A stretch of 64,000 nt of DNA from an uncultured Allorhizobium sp. (GCA_958439205.1 OY288189.1:2619001-2683000), one strand, 5' to 3'; shown: positions 43,372 through 52,154, counted from the first letter of the stretch. Numbers and translations: made by a program. Notes: generated by a model from the sequence alone, not told the origin.

Positions 43372-44304
43372 ATGGCAGAAACCTCGGGAAAGGTCCTGCC
43401 GGAGACGATCGATGGCATCATCGATCTTCTGTCGGCGGAGGATTATCTGGCGGCAAGGCCGCTCGCGACCGTGCTGTTCCTGGCTCTCAGGATGAAGCGT
43501 CCGCTGTTTCTGGAAGGCGAGGCGGGCGTCGGCAAGACCGAAGTGGCCAAGGTGCTCGCCAAGGCCCTCGACCGCCCGCTGATCCGGCTGCAATGTTATG
43601 AAGGTCTCGACGTCTCCTCCGCCGTCTATGAGTGGAATTATCCGGCGCAGATGCTGGAAATCCGCATGGCTGAAGCCTCGGGCGTCTCGGACCGCTCGCG
43701 GCTCGAGAGCGACATCTTTTCCGAACGCTATCTCATCCGCCGCCCGGTCCTGCAGGCGCTCGAGGGCCAGCCCGGTCGAGCGCCCATCTTCCTGATCGAC
43801 GAACTCGACCGCACGGATGAAGCCTTCGAGGCTTTCCTGCTTGAAGTGCTCTCGGATTTCCAGGTGACGATTCCCGAATTCGGAACGGTCAAGGCCGCCG
43901 AGCCGCCGATCGTCATCGTGACGTCCAACCGGACGCGCGAAGTGCACGACGCATTGAAGCGTCGTTGCCTCTATCATTGGGTCGATTATCCGGCCGCTGC
44001 CGACGAACTCGCCATCATCAGGCGCAAGGTCAAAGGCTGCAACGAACAGCTCTCCCGACAGATCGTTGCCTATGTGCAGAAGCTCAGGACCGTCGATCTC
44101 TTCAAGAACCCTGGCATCGCCGAGACCATCGACTGGGCGACAGCGCTTACTGAACTCGACCGGCTCGCGCTCGATCCGGAGACGATTGCGGATACGCTGG
44201 GCACGCTCCTGAAATATCAGGAGGACATCGCCCGCATCCAGGGGAGTGAAGGCGAAAAGCTGCTTTCCGAGGTCAAGGCCGAGCTGCTGGCGAAGGCTGG
44301 CTGA
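43372..44304 (+). CDS. MoxR-family AAA ATPase (CoxD-like)
   Basis: A 310-residue AAA+ ATPase. Walker A is 'GEAGVGKTE' near residues 49-57 and Walker B 'IFLIDELDR' near 139-147; 'SNRTREVHDALKRRCLYHW' holds the sensor/arginine finger. MoxR proteins work with a VWA partner; in carbon monoxide dehydrogenase operons CoxD (AAA) and CoxE (VWA) mature the Mo/Cu active site. The VWA gene begins 2 bases past this stop. GGGAGGAGAC precedes ATG 43372. The active-site maturation role is inferred from family and neighbours. Confidence 0.88.
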   Translation: MAETSGKVLPETIDGIIDLLSAEDYLAARPLATVLFLALRMKRPLFLEGEAGVGKTEVAKVLAKALDRPLIRLQCYEGLDVSSAVYEWNYPAQMLEIRMAEASGVSDRSRLESDIFSERYLIRRPVLQALEGQPGRAPIFLIDELDRTDEAFEAFLLEVLSDFQVTIPEFGTVKAAEPPIVIVTSNRTREVHDALKRRCLYHWVDYPAAADELAIIRRKVKGCNEQLSRQIVAYVQKLRTVDLFKNPGIAETIDWATALTELDRLALDPETIADTLGTLLKYQEDIARIQGSEGEKLLSEVKAELLAKAG

Positions 44305-44305
44305 G

Positions 44306-45580
44306 ATGGAAACCTTCGGGCCGCACCAGGGCAGCGGACGCGACGGCATCGTCGTGCCGCCACCGGCTCAAGGGGACGGGCGGCTCGCCGACAATATCTT
44401 GCATTTTGCGCGCGTCTTGAGAAAGGCTGGTCTGAAGCCAGGGCCTGGTGCCGTCATCGATGCCATCGAGGCGATTGATGCGATCGACATCGGCTCGCGC
44501 ATCGAGTTTCATGCGGCGCTGTCAGCCATCTTCGTCAAACGCCACGAGGACCAGCCGGTCTTCGACGAGGCCTTTTCGATCTTCTGGCGCTCGCGGGATC
44601 TCGTCGGCAAGATGATCGCGCTGATGTCGCCGGTCGCGGCGATTGGCGAGCGGCAGAAGCCGAAGGCCGGCGGTGCGCGGGTGAGTGATGCGCTGTTTGC
44701 CGACAAGAGCCGTGAACCGAAGCCGCGCGACGAGCCCGATGTCGTGATTGATGCGCGGCTCACGGTCTCGGGCCAGGAGGTGTTTCGCCGGCTTGACTTC
44801 GGGCAGATGACGGCTACTGAGCTTAAGGATGCTCGCCGGGCGATCGAACGGCTCGCCATGCCACTTGATCTCGTCCAGACCCGGCGCTATCGGCTGTCGC
44901 TGCGAGGACGCACCGTGGATCCGCGGGCGACGATGCGTCAGTCGCTGCGCACCGGCGGCGACCTGATGTTGCCGAAATTCCGCGAGCGCCGACAACAGCC
45001 GCCGCCGCTCGTCATCCTCGCCGACATCTCAGGCTCGATGAGCCAGTACACCCGCATCTTCCTGCATTTCCTGCATGTGCTGACCGAGCGTCGCCGCCGC
45101 GTGCATACCTTCCTGTTTGGCACCCGGCTTACCAATGTCACCCGCCAGCTTCGCCAGCGTGATCCCGACGAGGCGATCGCCCAGTGCACCGATGCTGTCG
45201 CCGACTGGTCGGGCGGCACGCGCATCGGCGAGACGCTGAAGCTCTTCAACCGGCATTGGGCTCGGCGCGTGCTGGGGCAGGGCGCCGTCGTGTTGCTCAT
45301 CACCGACGGGCTGGAGCGCGACGAGGTGGAGCTTCTGTCGCGCGAAACCGATCGCCTGCACCGCTCCTGCCGCCGCCTCGTCTGGCTCAATCCGCTTCTG
45401 CGTTTTGCCGGTTTCGAGGCCCGCGCCCGTGGCGTCCGCGCCATGCTGCCGCATGTCGATGAGTTGCGCTCGGTGCACAATCTGGAAGCCCTGTCGGATC
45501 TGGTGCAATCTTTGTCCGGTGCGCCGGATCGAGATTGCGACCCGAAGCGTTATCTCGGTTCTGAAAGGAGCCCGTTATGA
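44306..45580 (+). CDS. VWA domain protein, CoxE-like
   Basis: A 424-residue protein with a C-terminal von Willebrand A domain (about 230-400). The MIDAS metal site is present: DxSxS in 'LADISGSMSQ' (Asp240, Ser242, Ser244), Thr in 'WSGGTRIGE' and Asp in 'LITDGLERDE'. The N-terminal half ('RVLRKAGLKPGPGAVIDAIE') is characteristic of CoxE. With the adjoining MoxR ATPase it forms a chaperone-like pair for molybdenum hydroxylases. Its stop overlaps the next gene by ATGA. Confidence 0.87.
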   Translation: METFGPHQGSGRDGIVVPPPAQGDGRLADNILHFARVLRKAGLKPGPGAVIDAIEAIDAIDIGSRIEFHAALSAIFVKRHEDQPVFDEAFSIFWRSRDLVGKMIALMSPVAAIGERQKPKAGGARVSDALFADKSREPKPRDEPDVVIDARLTVSGQEVFRRLDFGQMTATELKDARRAIERLAMPLDLVQTRRYRLSLRGRTVDPRATMRQSLRTGGDLMLPKFRERRQQPPPLVILADISGSMSQYTRIFLHFLHVLTERRRRVHTFLFGTRLTNVTRQLRQRDPDEAIAQCTDAVADWSGGTRIGETLKLFNRHWARRVLGQGAVVLLITDGLERDEVELLSRETDRLHRSCRRLVWLNPLLRFAGFEARARGVRAMLPHVDELRSVHNLEALSDLVQSLSGAPDRDCDPKRYLGSERSPL

Positions 45581-45906
45581 TCACAGATATCGTTCTGCGC
45601 GACCCACTCGTGATTGCCGAGAGCTGGCACGCCGAGGGCCGTTCCGTCGCCATCGCCACTGTCATCGAGACCTGGGGCTCGGCGCCGCGCCCGGTCGGTA
45701 GCCATCTTGTCATCGACGGCGAGGGGAATTTCGAAGGCTCGGTCTCCGGCGGTTGCGTTGAAGGGGCCGTCATTACCGAAGCGCTCGATGTCATCGAGAA
45801 CGGGGCAGCAAAGATGCTGGAATTCGGTGTCGCCGACGAAACCGCCTGGCGCGTCGGGCTCTCCTGTGGTGGGCGCATCCGCGTGCATGTCGAGAGGCTC
45901 GGCTGA
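45577..45906 (+). CDS. XdhC/CoxI N-terminal domain protein
   Basis: A 109-residue stand-alone XdhC_CoxI domain. 'VIETWGSAPRPVGSHLVI' and 'GSVSGGCVEGAVI' (with the conserved Cys) and 'LSCGGRIRVHVE' are the family motifs. In XdhC this domain binds the molybdenum cofactor and delivers the sulfurated form to xanthine dehydrogenase. Here it is encoded separately from the Rossmann part, which follows as the next gene with a TGATG overlap. The three-way coupling implies one functional unit. Confidence 0.88.
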   Translation: MITDIVLRDPLVIAESWHAEGRSVAIATVIETWGSAPRPVGSHLVIDGEGNFEGSVSGGCVEGAVITEALDVIENGAAKMLEFGVADETAWRVGLSCGGRIRVHVERLG

Positions 45907-46622
45907 TGGATGTTTCGACGCTTACGGCCTTGAATGCTGCCAAGCGCGACCGTCGCGGCGCCGTGCTGGTGAGCGATCTCGCCGCCGGCACGTCCCGGCT
46001 GATCACCGAAGATCAGGTGCTGACCGGTGACCTCGGACAGGAAATCGAGGCACGGCTGCTCTCCGGCAAGTCGGGCACAGTTGAGATCGACGGTCAGAGC
46101 CTCTTCCTCAACGTGCATCTCCCACCGCCGAGGGTCGTGGTGATCGGCGCCGTCCATATCAGCCAGGCGCTGGCTCCGATGGCGGCGCTTGCCGGCTTCG
46201 CGGTGACCATCATCGATCCGCGCACGGCCTTTGCCACCCCCGAGCGCTTCGCCGGCTTCGACCTACGCGCCGATTGGCCTGACGACGTGTTTGCGAGCAT
46301 GCCGCTTGATCGCTACAGCGCCATGGTCGCCGTCACCCATGATCCGAAGATCGATGATCCCGGGCTGATCGCAGCCCTTAACGCCGGCTGCTTCTATGTC
46401 GGTGCGCTGGGCTCGCGCAAAACCCATGCGAAGCGCGTCGAGCGCCTGACGGCTGCCGGCCGTGATGCCGAGACCCTTGCCGGTATCCGGGCGCCGATCG
46501 GTCTTGATATCGGTGCCGCCACACCGGCGGAGATTGCGGTTGCCATCCTCGGTGAGATCATCCAGTCGCTGCGAAGGCGCAGCCTTGTCTCCGCCTCGAT
46601 CCCGCAAGAGGCTAACGCATGA
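45906..46622 (+). CDS. XdhC Rossmann domain protein (CoxF/XdhC C-terminal type)
   Basis: A 238-residue protein with the XdhC_C Rossmann fold: 'VVVIGAVHISQALAPMAALA' at about 79-98, where the usual Gly-rich GAGH motif is GAVH, and 'IIDPRTAFATPERFAGF' and 'AALNAGCFYVGALGSRKTHA' (conserved Ser-Arg-Lys). The N-terminal 75 residues are extra. It provides the second half of an XdhC/CoxF-type molybdenum cofactor handling protein, split from the 45577 domain. Its 3' end overlaps the MocA-like gene by ATGA. Confidence 0.86.
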   Translation: MDVSTLTALNAAKRDRRGAVLVSDLAAGTSRLITEDQVLTGDLGQEIEARLLSGKSGTVEIDGQSLFLNVHLPPPRVVVIGAVHISQALAPMAALAGFAVTIIDPRTAFATPERFAGFDLRADWPDDVFASMPLDRYSAMVAVTHDPKIDDPGLIAALNAGCFYVGALGSRKTHAKRVERLTAAGRDAETLAGIRAPIGLDIGAATPAEIAVAILGEIIQSLRRRSLVSASIPQEANA

Positions 46623-48262
46623 AGTTCGGGCCAATCCCGACCCTTGAGGCCGAAGGTTCGATCCTCGCTCATTCCCAGCCACTCGCCTCCGGCAAGCTTT
46701 CAAAGGGCCATCTCCTGCAGGCCGCCGATATCGCGCGTCTGACCGTCGAGGGCATCTCCACCGTCATCGTCTGTCGCCTTGAGCCAGGTGACTTGACGGA
46801 AGACGAGGCTGCCGCAAGACTGAGCACCGCCATTCAGCCCAAGGGGCTCAGCCGCAGTCCCGCCTCGACGGGACGGGTGAATTTCTACGCCAGCGAAAAC
46901 GGCGTCTTTCTGGCTGACAGAGCTGTCGTCGATCGCTTCAATGCGGTCGACTCTGCTATTACGCTCGCCTGTCTCAGCGATCGTCGCGACGTGCGGGCCG
47001 GCGATCTCGTGGCGACGATCAAGATCATTCCGCTGGCGGTATCAGGTGCGAGCGTGGAGCGCGCGGCAGCGATCCTTGAGCAAGCTTACGCCTTTGAAGT
47101 AGCACCCTACCGCGCGCATCGCGTCCATCTGATCGCGACACAATTGCCGTCGCTCAAACCGTCCGTCATGGAGAAGACGGCCCGCGTTCTGGAAGCGCGG
47201 CTGATGCCCTCGGCCAGCCGGCTCGTCTCGGAACGGCGCGTAGCCCATCGGGCCGAGGCTGTGGCAGAGGCACTGCGTGCGGCTCTCGAGGAAACCCTGC
47301 CCGAACGAGATGCACCGCCGCTGATCGTGGTCTTCGGTGCATCAGCCGTTGCCGATCGAGAGGATGTCATACCCTCGGCCATCCGGCTGGCAGGTGGCGA
47401 CGTCACTCAGGTCGGCCTGCCGGTTGATCCGGGCAATCTGCTTGTGCTCGGCCGTGTCGATGGCGTGCCGGTCATTGGCGCGCCCGGCTGCGCCCGTTCG
47501 CCAAAGGAGAACGGCTTCGACTGGGTGCTGAACCGGATCCTCGCCGGTCATCCCCCCGGTCGAGCCGAGATGTCAGGCTGGGGTGTAGGAGGCCTCTTGA
47601 TGGAGATCCCGAGCCGTCCGCTGCCGCGCCTTGCCGCAACCGCAGACGCGGATCCCGCTGCCTTCGGGCTCGTGGTGCTTGCTGCGGGTCGCGCGAGCCG
47701 CATGGGCGAGGGTGGTCGGCACAAGCTTCTTGCTGAATTCGAGGGCGAGCCGCTCGTACGGCGCTCGGTCCGACAGGCGGTGGAGGCAAAGTGCGGGCCC
47801 GTCACTGTTATCACTGGTCATCGCAGCGCCGAGGTCGCCGAGGCTCTTTCAGGGCTTGGCGTGCAGGTGGAGGAGAACCCAGATTTTGCGAGCGGCATGG
47901 CAAGCTCGCTGAAGGTCGGACTTGCCGCCGTCGAGGCACAGGGATTGCCTGGGATGATGGTCCTGCTCGCCGACATGCCGAACGTCTCGTCGGCCGATAT
48001 CGCGGCGCTCGCACAAGCCTATCGCAAGGCAGGTGGCAAGGCGGTCGTGCGTGCGGTTTCCGATGGCCAGCGTGGCAATCCCGTCGTTCTGCCGGCTGCC
48101 ACCTTCGAGGCATTGAAGGCGCTTGAGGGCGATATCGGTGCGCGACCTGTGATCGAAAGTGCGGGTCTTGCCGTCATCGATGTCGAAATCGGATCCGCCG
48201 CGCGTCTTGATGTCGATACGCCCGAGGCTATTCTCGCAGCCGGGGGCATCCTGAGGGACTGA
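46619..48262 (+). CDS. Two-domain molybdopterin protein (MoeA/MogA-like plus MocA-like cytidylyltransferase)
   Basis: A 547-residue fusion. The N-terminal 330 residues contain a molybdopterin-binding (MoCF) domain with 'VDPGNLLVLGRVDGVPVIGA' and 'PGCARSPKENGFD', the pattern of MoeA/MogA-type domains. The C-terminal domain (about 345-545) is a MobA-like nucleotidyltransferase with 'VVLAAGRASRMG' near 350 and 'LLADMPNVS' as the metal-binding segment. MocA enzymes attach CMP to molybdopterin to make the MCD cofactor of the xanthine oxidase family. This closes the coupled set CoxD-CoxE-XdhC-XdhC-MocA; the target hydroxylase is not in the window. Confidence 0.87.
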   Translation: MKFGPIPTLEAEGSILAHSQPLASGKLSKGHLLQAADIARLTVEGISTVIVCRLEPGDLTEDEAAARLSTAIQPKGLSRSPASTGRVNFYASENGVFLADRAVVDRFNAVDSAITLACLSDRRDVRAGDLVATIKIIPLAVSGASVERAAAILEQAYAFEVAPYRAHRVHLIATQLPSLKPSVMEKTARVLEARLMPSASRLVSERRVAHRAEAVAEALRAALEETLPERDAPPLIVVFGASAVADREDVIPSAIRLAGGDVTQVGLPVDPGNLLVLGRVDGVPVIGAPGCARSPKENGFDWVLNRILAGHPPGRAEMSGWGVGGLLMEIPSRPLPRLAATADADPAAFGLVVLAAGRASRMGEGGRHKLLAEFEGEPLVRRSVRQAVEAKCGPVTVITGHRSAEVAEALSGLGVQVEENPDFASGMASSLKVGLAAVEAQGLPGMMVLLADMPNVSSADIAALAQAYRKAGGKAVVRAVSDGQRGNPVVLPAATFEALKALEGDIGARPVIESAGLAVIDVEIGSAARLDVDTPEAILAAGGILRD

Positions 48263-48264
48263 AC

Positions 48265-48606
48265 ATGGACAATACGGCAATCGAGGAGATGTTCGAGGCG
48301 GTCGGGCCTGTGACCATCCGACGGATGTTCGGCGGCAAGGGTATCTATGCACGCGGCATCATCTTTGCGCTCGAACTGCGCGGCGAGTTGATGCTGAAAG
48401 GCGATGACGACAGTGCGGCGCTGCTGGAAGAAGCCGGCGCCAAGCGCTGGCGCTATGAGGGCCGCAGCGGTAAGCCCGTGGCCATGCCCTACTGGACGGT
48501 CCCGGACGAGGCGCTCGACGATCCCGACATGATGGCGAAATGGGCGCGGATCGCGCTCGACGCCGCGATCCGGGTCACCGAGCGGGAAGCCGCTCAGCGC
48601 AGATAA
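48265..48606 (+). CDS. TfoX N-terminal domain protein
   Basis: A 113-residue protein of the TfoX_N family: 'MFEAVGPVTIRRMFGGKGIY' at residues 9-28 is the signature. Full-length TfoX regulates competence in gammaproteobacteria; stand-alone N-domains are common in rhizobia with unknown role. It starts 2 bases after the MocA-like stop, so it may be cotranscribed with the molybdenum operon. Its 3' end overlaps the convergent NUDIX gene by 13 bases. Confidence 0.85.
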   Translation: MDNTAIEEMFEAVGPVTIRRMFGGKGIYARGIIFALELRGELMLKGDDDSAALLEEAGAKRWRYEGRSGKPVAMPYWTVPDEALDDPDMMAKWARIALDAAIRVTEREAAQRR

Positions 48607-49001
48607 GTCAGAACCGTCTGGGTGAAGACCGAAAGCGGCTGCGGCAGATCGTCGAGATCAAACCAGCCGATCTCCGAAAGCTTGTCTGGTTCGGTTAGCT
48701 GCGGCTCGCCGGTCGTGTCATCGGTGATATAGAGCAGGGAAATCCAGTGCTGGCGATCCGCCTCGATCCGCTGCTCGGTCAGGCCGAGATAGCGGATTGC
48801 GCCGATTGCGAGTGCCGTCTCTTCCTCGGCTTCGCGGCGCGCGGCAGTCTCTGCCGGCTCCATATGGTCGACCTTGCCGCCCACGATATTCCAGTGGCCG
48901 GCTTCCGGTGCCTTCATGCGCTTGCACAAAAGCAGTTTGCCATCCCGAAGGATGGCAAGACCAACCCCGAGACCGGGGAAATCGATACCGGGCTGACCCA
49001 C
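48594..49001 (-). CDS. NUDIX hydrolase (MutT-like)
   Basis: A 135-residue NUDIX protein. The Nudix box runs from Gly42 or so ('GGKVDHMEPAETAARREAEE'), keeping the catalytic R-E-x-x-E-E; the last Gly of the consensus is replaced by Ala/Thr. Such enzymes hydrolyse nucleoside diphosphates linked to another group, for example damaged dNTPs or ADP-ribose; the substrate is not decided. The start is a GTG at 49001, as no ATG lies near the family start. It begins 5 bases after the helicase stop, so it is probably cotranscribed. Confidence 0.83.
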   Translation of the reverse strand: MGQPGIDFPGLGVGLAILRDGKLLLCKRMKAPEAGHWNIVGGKVDHMEPAETAARREAEEETALAIGAIRYLGLTEQRIEADRQHWISLLYITDDTTGEPQLTEPDKLSEIGWFDLDDLPQPLSVFTQTVLTYLR

Positions 49002-49006
49002 AGGGA

Positions 49007-50509
49007 TCAGGCCTTTGCGGCAGCGACGATCAGCATGAAGGCGGGGATGTCATCGCCGAAGCCGACGGGCGTCGGGCCGTCGTCATGGTCGTGGTGCCGG
49101 TTGCGACGACGATCGCGGTTGTCGTCATTGGCCGGCGACGGATTGTTGCGGTTGTTGCGCGGGTTCTGATCGCGGCGCTTGTCCGTTCTGCGTTCCGCCG
49201 CTACCGGTTCTGCCTTGACCACTTCGACCTTCACCGCTTCTACCACCTGTTGTTCCTCTACCGGTTTGACATACTCGCTGCGCGTATCGGATTTATGACC
49301 GCCGCGCCGCTCGCGACCCTTGTCGCGGCCGCGTTTTCCACGGCTTTCGTCGTGGCTCTCCGCAGGCGCCGGAAGCGCCGACAAGTCACCATCGAGCCAT
49401 TCGATCTTCTGGTCGATCAGCTTTTCGATTGCATCGAGGAACTTGGTGTCGCTGCGCGTCACCAGGGTAAAGGCTGCACCCGACCGTCCGGCACGACCGG
49501 TACGGCCGATGCGGTGGACATAGTCTTCGGCGTGGATCGGAACGTCGAAATTGAACACGTGGCTGACGTCGGGAATGTCGAGACCACGGGCTGCCACGTC
49601 GGAAGCGACGAGCAGCGTGATCGCATTGGCCTTGAAGCCCGCCAGCATCGTGGTGCGCGAGCGCTGGTCCATGTCGCCATGCAGGGCGCCGACCGAGAAG
49701 CCGTGGCGTTCCAACGAACGGAAGAGGTCGGCGACATCCTTCTTGCGATTGCAGAAGATGATCGCGTTCTTCAGGTCGTCCTGGGCGCGGATCAGGTCAC
49801 GCAGCGTCGAGCGCTTTTCGTAATCCTTGTTGTGGCAGGCAACCAGGCGCTGGGTCACGGTCTTCGCCGTCGAGGACGGCGGGGCGACTTCGATACGCTC
49901 TGGGTTCTGCAGGAACTGGTCGGCCAGCTTCTGGATCTCCGGCGGCATGGTTGCCGAGAAGAACAGCGTCTGGCGCGTGAAGGGGATCATCTTGGCGATG
50001 CGCTCGATGTCGGGGATGAAGCCCATGTCGAGCATGCGGTCGGCTTCGTCGATGACGAAGACTTCCACGCCGGTCATCAAAAGCTTGCCGCGCTCGCAAT
50101 GGTCGAGCAGGCGGCCGGGCGTGCAGATCAGAACGTCTGCGCCACGTTCAAGCTTGCGGTCCTGCTCGTCGAAGGACACGCCGCCGATCAGGAGCGCGAC
50201 GTTCAGCTTGTGATTCTTGCCGTACTTCTCGAAGTTCTCGGCGACCTGCGCTGCCAGTTCGCGCGTCGGCTCCAGAATGAGAGTGCGCGGCATGCGGGCG
50301 CGGGCGCGGCCCTTTTCGAGCAGCGTCAGCATCGGGAGAACGAAGGATGCCGTCTTGCCGGTGCCAGTCTGCGCAATGCCGAGTATGTCCCGCCGCTGTA
50401 GGGCCGGCGGAATGGCGCCTGCCTGAATTGGTGTCGGGATCGTGTAGCCGGCATCAGTGACGGCAGAAAGGACTTTTTGGCTCAGGCCAAGGTCAGCAAA
50501 AGTGGTCAA
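49007..50509 (-). CDS. DEAD-box RNA helicase (RhlE-like)
   Basis: A 500-residue ATP-dependent RNA helicase. The motifs are in order: Q motif 'GYTIPTPIQ', I 'AQTGTGKT', Ia 'PTRELAAQ', Ib 'TPGRLLD', II 'DEADRM' (DEAD), III 'SAT', IV 'IIFCNRKK', V 'ARGLDIPDV', VI 'HRIGRTGRAG'. From about residue 385 a basic/acidic low-complexity tail follows ('RGKRGRDKGRERRGG', later 'DDNRDRRRNRHHDHDDG'), suited to RNA binding. RhlE-like proteins act in ribosome assembly and cold adaptation. The start is a TTG at 50509 with a promoter TTGACT-N17-TATTCG (50584-50612) on the minus strand and a leader of about 70 nt. Confidence 0.92.
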   Translation of the reverse strand: MTTFADLGLSQKVLSAVTDAGYTIPTPIQAGAIPPALQRRDILGIAQTGTGKTASFVLPMLTLLEKGRARARMPRTLILEPTRELAAQVAENFEKYGKNHKLNVALLIGGVSFDEQDRKLERGADVLICTPGRLLDHCERGKLLMTGVEVFVIDEADRMLDMGFIPDIERIAKMIPFTRQTLFFSATMPPEIQKLADQFLQNPERIEVAPPSSTAKTVTQRLVACHNKDYEKRSTLRDLIRAQDDLKNAIIFCNRKKDVADLFRSLERHGFSVGALHGDMDQRSRTTMLAGFKANAITLLVASDVAARGLDIPDVSHVFNFDVPIHAEDYVHRIGRTGRAGRSGAAFTLVTRSDTKFLDAIEKLIDQKIEWLDGDLSALPAPAESHDESRGKRGRDKGRERRGGHKSDTRSEYVKPVEEQQVVEAVKVEVVKAEPVAAERRTDKRRDQNPRNNRNNPSPANDDNRDRRRNRHHDHDDGPTPVGFGDDIPAFMLIVAAAKA

Positions 50510-50583
50510 AGGGAAGTAGTTTCCGTTCCTGTTCTCGCGAACATCGCTCTATAGCCCTTGAGATTGGGCTCCAATGGTTGCGG

Positions 50584-50612
50584 CGAATAGTGGGAAACTG
50601 CCGGAAAGTCAA
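50584..50612 (-). promoter_or_regulatory. Promoter of the DEAD-box helicase gene
   Basis: On the minus strand TTGACT (50607-50612) and TATTCG (50584-50589) are 17 bases apart. Transcription would start near 50577, leaving a leader of about 68 nt before the TTG start codon. Nearby, on the plus strand, TTGGCA (50660-50665) and TATAAT (50684-50689) are 18 bases apart and point into the 3' end of the M23 peptidase gene. Confidence 0.5.
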
Positions 50613-50744
50613 GGAAACAGGCGGATTTACCCCTACAAAGGCTTAATGTTCACCATTAATTGGCAAGAGTTGAGCAAACCAATTATAATGCATTCGCTTT
50701 TGGGGTATCGCACAAGGCGAGTTTCCATTTTTCGAATAGCCGCG

Positions 50745-52052
50745 TCAATTGATCAGCGGTGTCAGTTTCATGCCTGCATTGAGAAAGCGCATCGGATCGA
50801 CGGGATCCCCATTGCGGCGGACTTCGTAATGCAGGTGCGGCCCCGTTGACCGGCCCGTAGACCCCGAAAGACCGATCAACTGGCCCGGTTCAACCGTGTC
50901 GCCCTCGCTGACGAGAATGCGGGACATGTGGCCGTAACGGGTGGTGAGGCCGAGGCCGTGGTCGACTTCGACCATGTTGCCATAGCCGCCGGAAAAGCCT
51001 GCAGTGACGACCTTGCCGCTGCCCGTCGAGCGGATGTCTGTGCCGGTCGGCGCTCTGAAATCGATCCCCGCATGCATGGCAAGGCCGCCGAAGAAGGGGT
51101 CGGGGCGATTGCCGAATCGGCTGGTGATTTCCTGGCCCGGCGCCGGATTGGCAAAGGGCAAGCGTTTTGCGGTTCCGCGAACGGTTTCGAGACGGTTGAG
51201 GGCTGCATCGAGCGCGTTGATCGAGGCATTGAAGTCGCGGTCCGACTGCGGTGCCAGGTAAGGACCGCCGACGGCGTCTGCCACCGGAAGAGCTGCAACC
51301 TCTTCAATCGGCACGCCCTGTCGCTTGAGAATGGCGGCAATCTCGTCCGCGGTCTGTGACGCGCCGCTTGCCAGTTGATCGATGCGCTGCAGCTGCTCCG
51401 CTTCGATCTCCTTCAAGGACAAGGTCATGTGGGAGAAGAGGCGGTCGGCACGATCGGCGACATTCTCGCCTGTCATTGGAACATAGCCGAGCGCTAGGGG
51501 CGGTTTCTCGGCTGTCGCTGATGGACGTGATGCGCCTTCGCCCCCGAGAAGGGCAGCGAAAGCTTCGGTGCCGTTGGAGAGAGCTGCCTGATCCTTGCCG
51601 TCGACGAGAGGCTTCTCGGCCGGGACTGGTCCGTCAGCGGGCAGGGGATCAGAGGGGGAGCCCTCGAGAAGGGCGCCGATCCGACCATGCCGTGATGTCA
51701 GGGCCATCTGCTGTTCGAGGAGCTTTTCCACTTTTTCTTCGACGACTTGCTGGTCGAGCAACTGCCGGGACGTGACGCGGTCGACCTGGGCGCGAAGCGC
51801 TGCGATTCGGTCTTCATATTCGTGCTGCATGCGTGCCTGCCGCGCCATGGTGGCGCCGATCAGGTTGTCGCGCAGAACGAGATAAGTCGTGGCACCGAGA
51901 TAGCCGATGGCCATGGTGCCGAGGAAACAGACGGTGAGGGCGATCATCCAGGGGCGGATCGTCATGTGGCGTATGCGGTCGCCGCTCGCCAGGATGACGA
52001 CGTGCTGCACCTTGCGCTTTCCGAAGACCTGGTTGTTTGAAGTCGTCGCCAC
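50745..52052 (-). CDS. M23 family murein peptidase with coiled coil (LytM-like)
   Basis: A 435-residue envelope protein. A single transmembrane helix (about 36-57) anchors it, a coiled-coil region rich in Glu, Gln and Arg ('QHEYEDRIAALRAQVDRVTS') follows, and the C-terminal LytM/M23 zinc peptidase domain (about 300-430) has the ligands in 'HAGIDF' and 'HLHYE'. It would cut or regulate peptidoglycan cross-bridges, possibly in cell division. The start is taken as GTG 52052 ('VATTSNNQVFGKRK', a conserved opening); TTG 52079 is also in frame. A CtrA-like sequence lies about 100 bases upstream. Confidence 0.85.
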   Translation of the reverse strand: MATTSNNQVFGKRKVQHVVILASGDRIRHMTIRPWMIALTVCFLGTMAIGYLGATTYLVLRDNLIGATMARQARMQHEYEDRIAALRAQVDRVTSRQLLDQQVVEEKVEKLLEQQMALTSRHGRIGALLEGSPSDPLPADGPVPAEKPLVDGKDQAALSNGTEAFAALLGGEGASRPSATAEKPPLALGYVPMTGENVADRADRLFSHMTLSLKEIEAEQLQRIDQLASGASQTADEIAAILKRQGVPIEEVAALPVADAVGGPYLAPQSDRDFNASINALDAALNRLETVRGTAKRLPFANPAPGQEITSRFGNRPDPFFGGLAMHAGIDFRAPTGTDIRSTGSGKVVTAGFSGGYGNMVEVDHGLGLTTRYGHMSRILVSEGDTVEPGQLIGLSGSTGRSTGPHLHYEVRRNGDPVDPMRFLNAGMKLTPLIN

Positions 52053-52154
52053 GCTGACCCCCAATTCCTGCTCGATCAAACGCTGCCGCGCGAGTGTCCG
52101 ATGGCGGTGAGTCGCCTGTCTGCTCCCGCCTTTGGGAGTTACGCATAATTAGGG

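Noticed and set aside
48797..50401. A 534-codon plus-strand frame opposite the DEAD-box helicase.
   Set aside because: The helicase on the minus strand has all nine motifs; the plus-strand product is low-quality and has no ribosome binding site.
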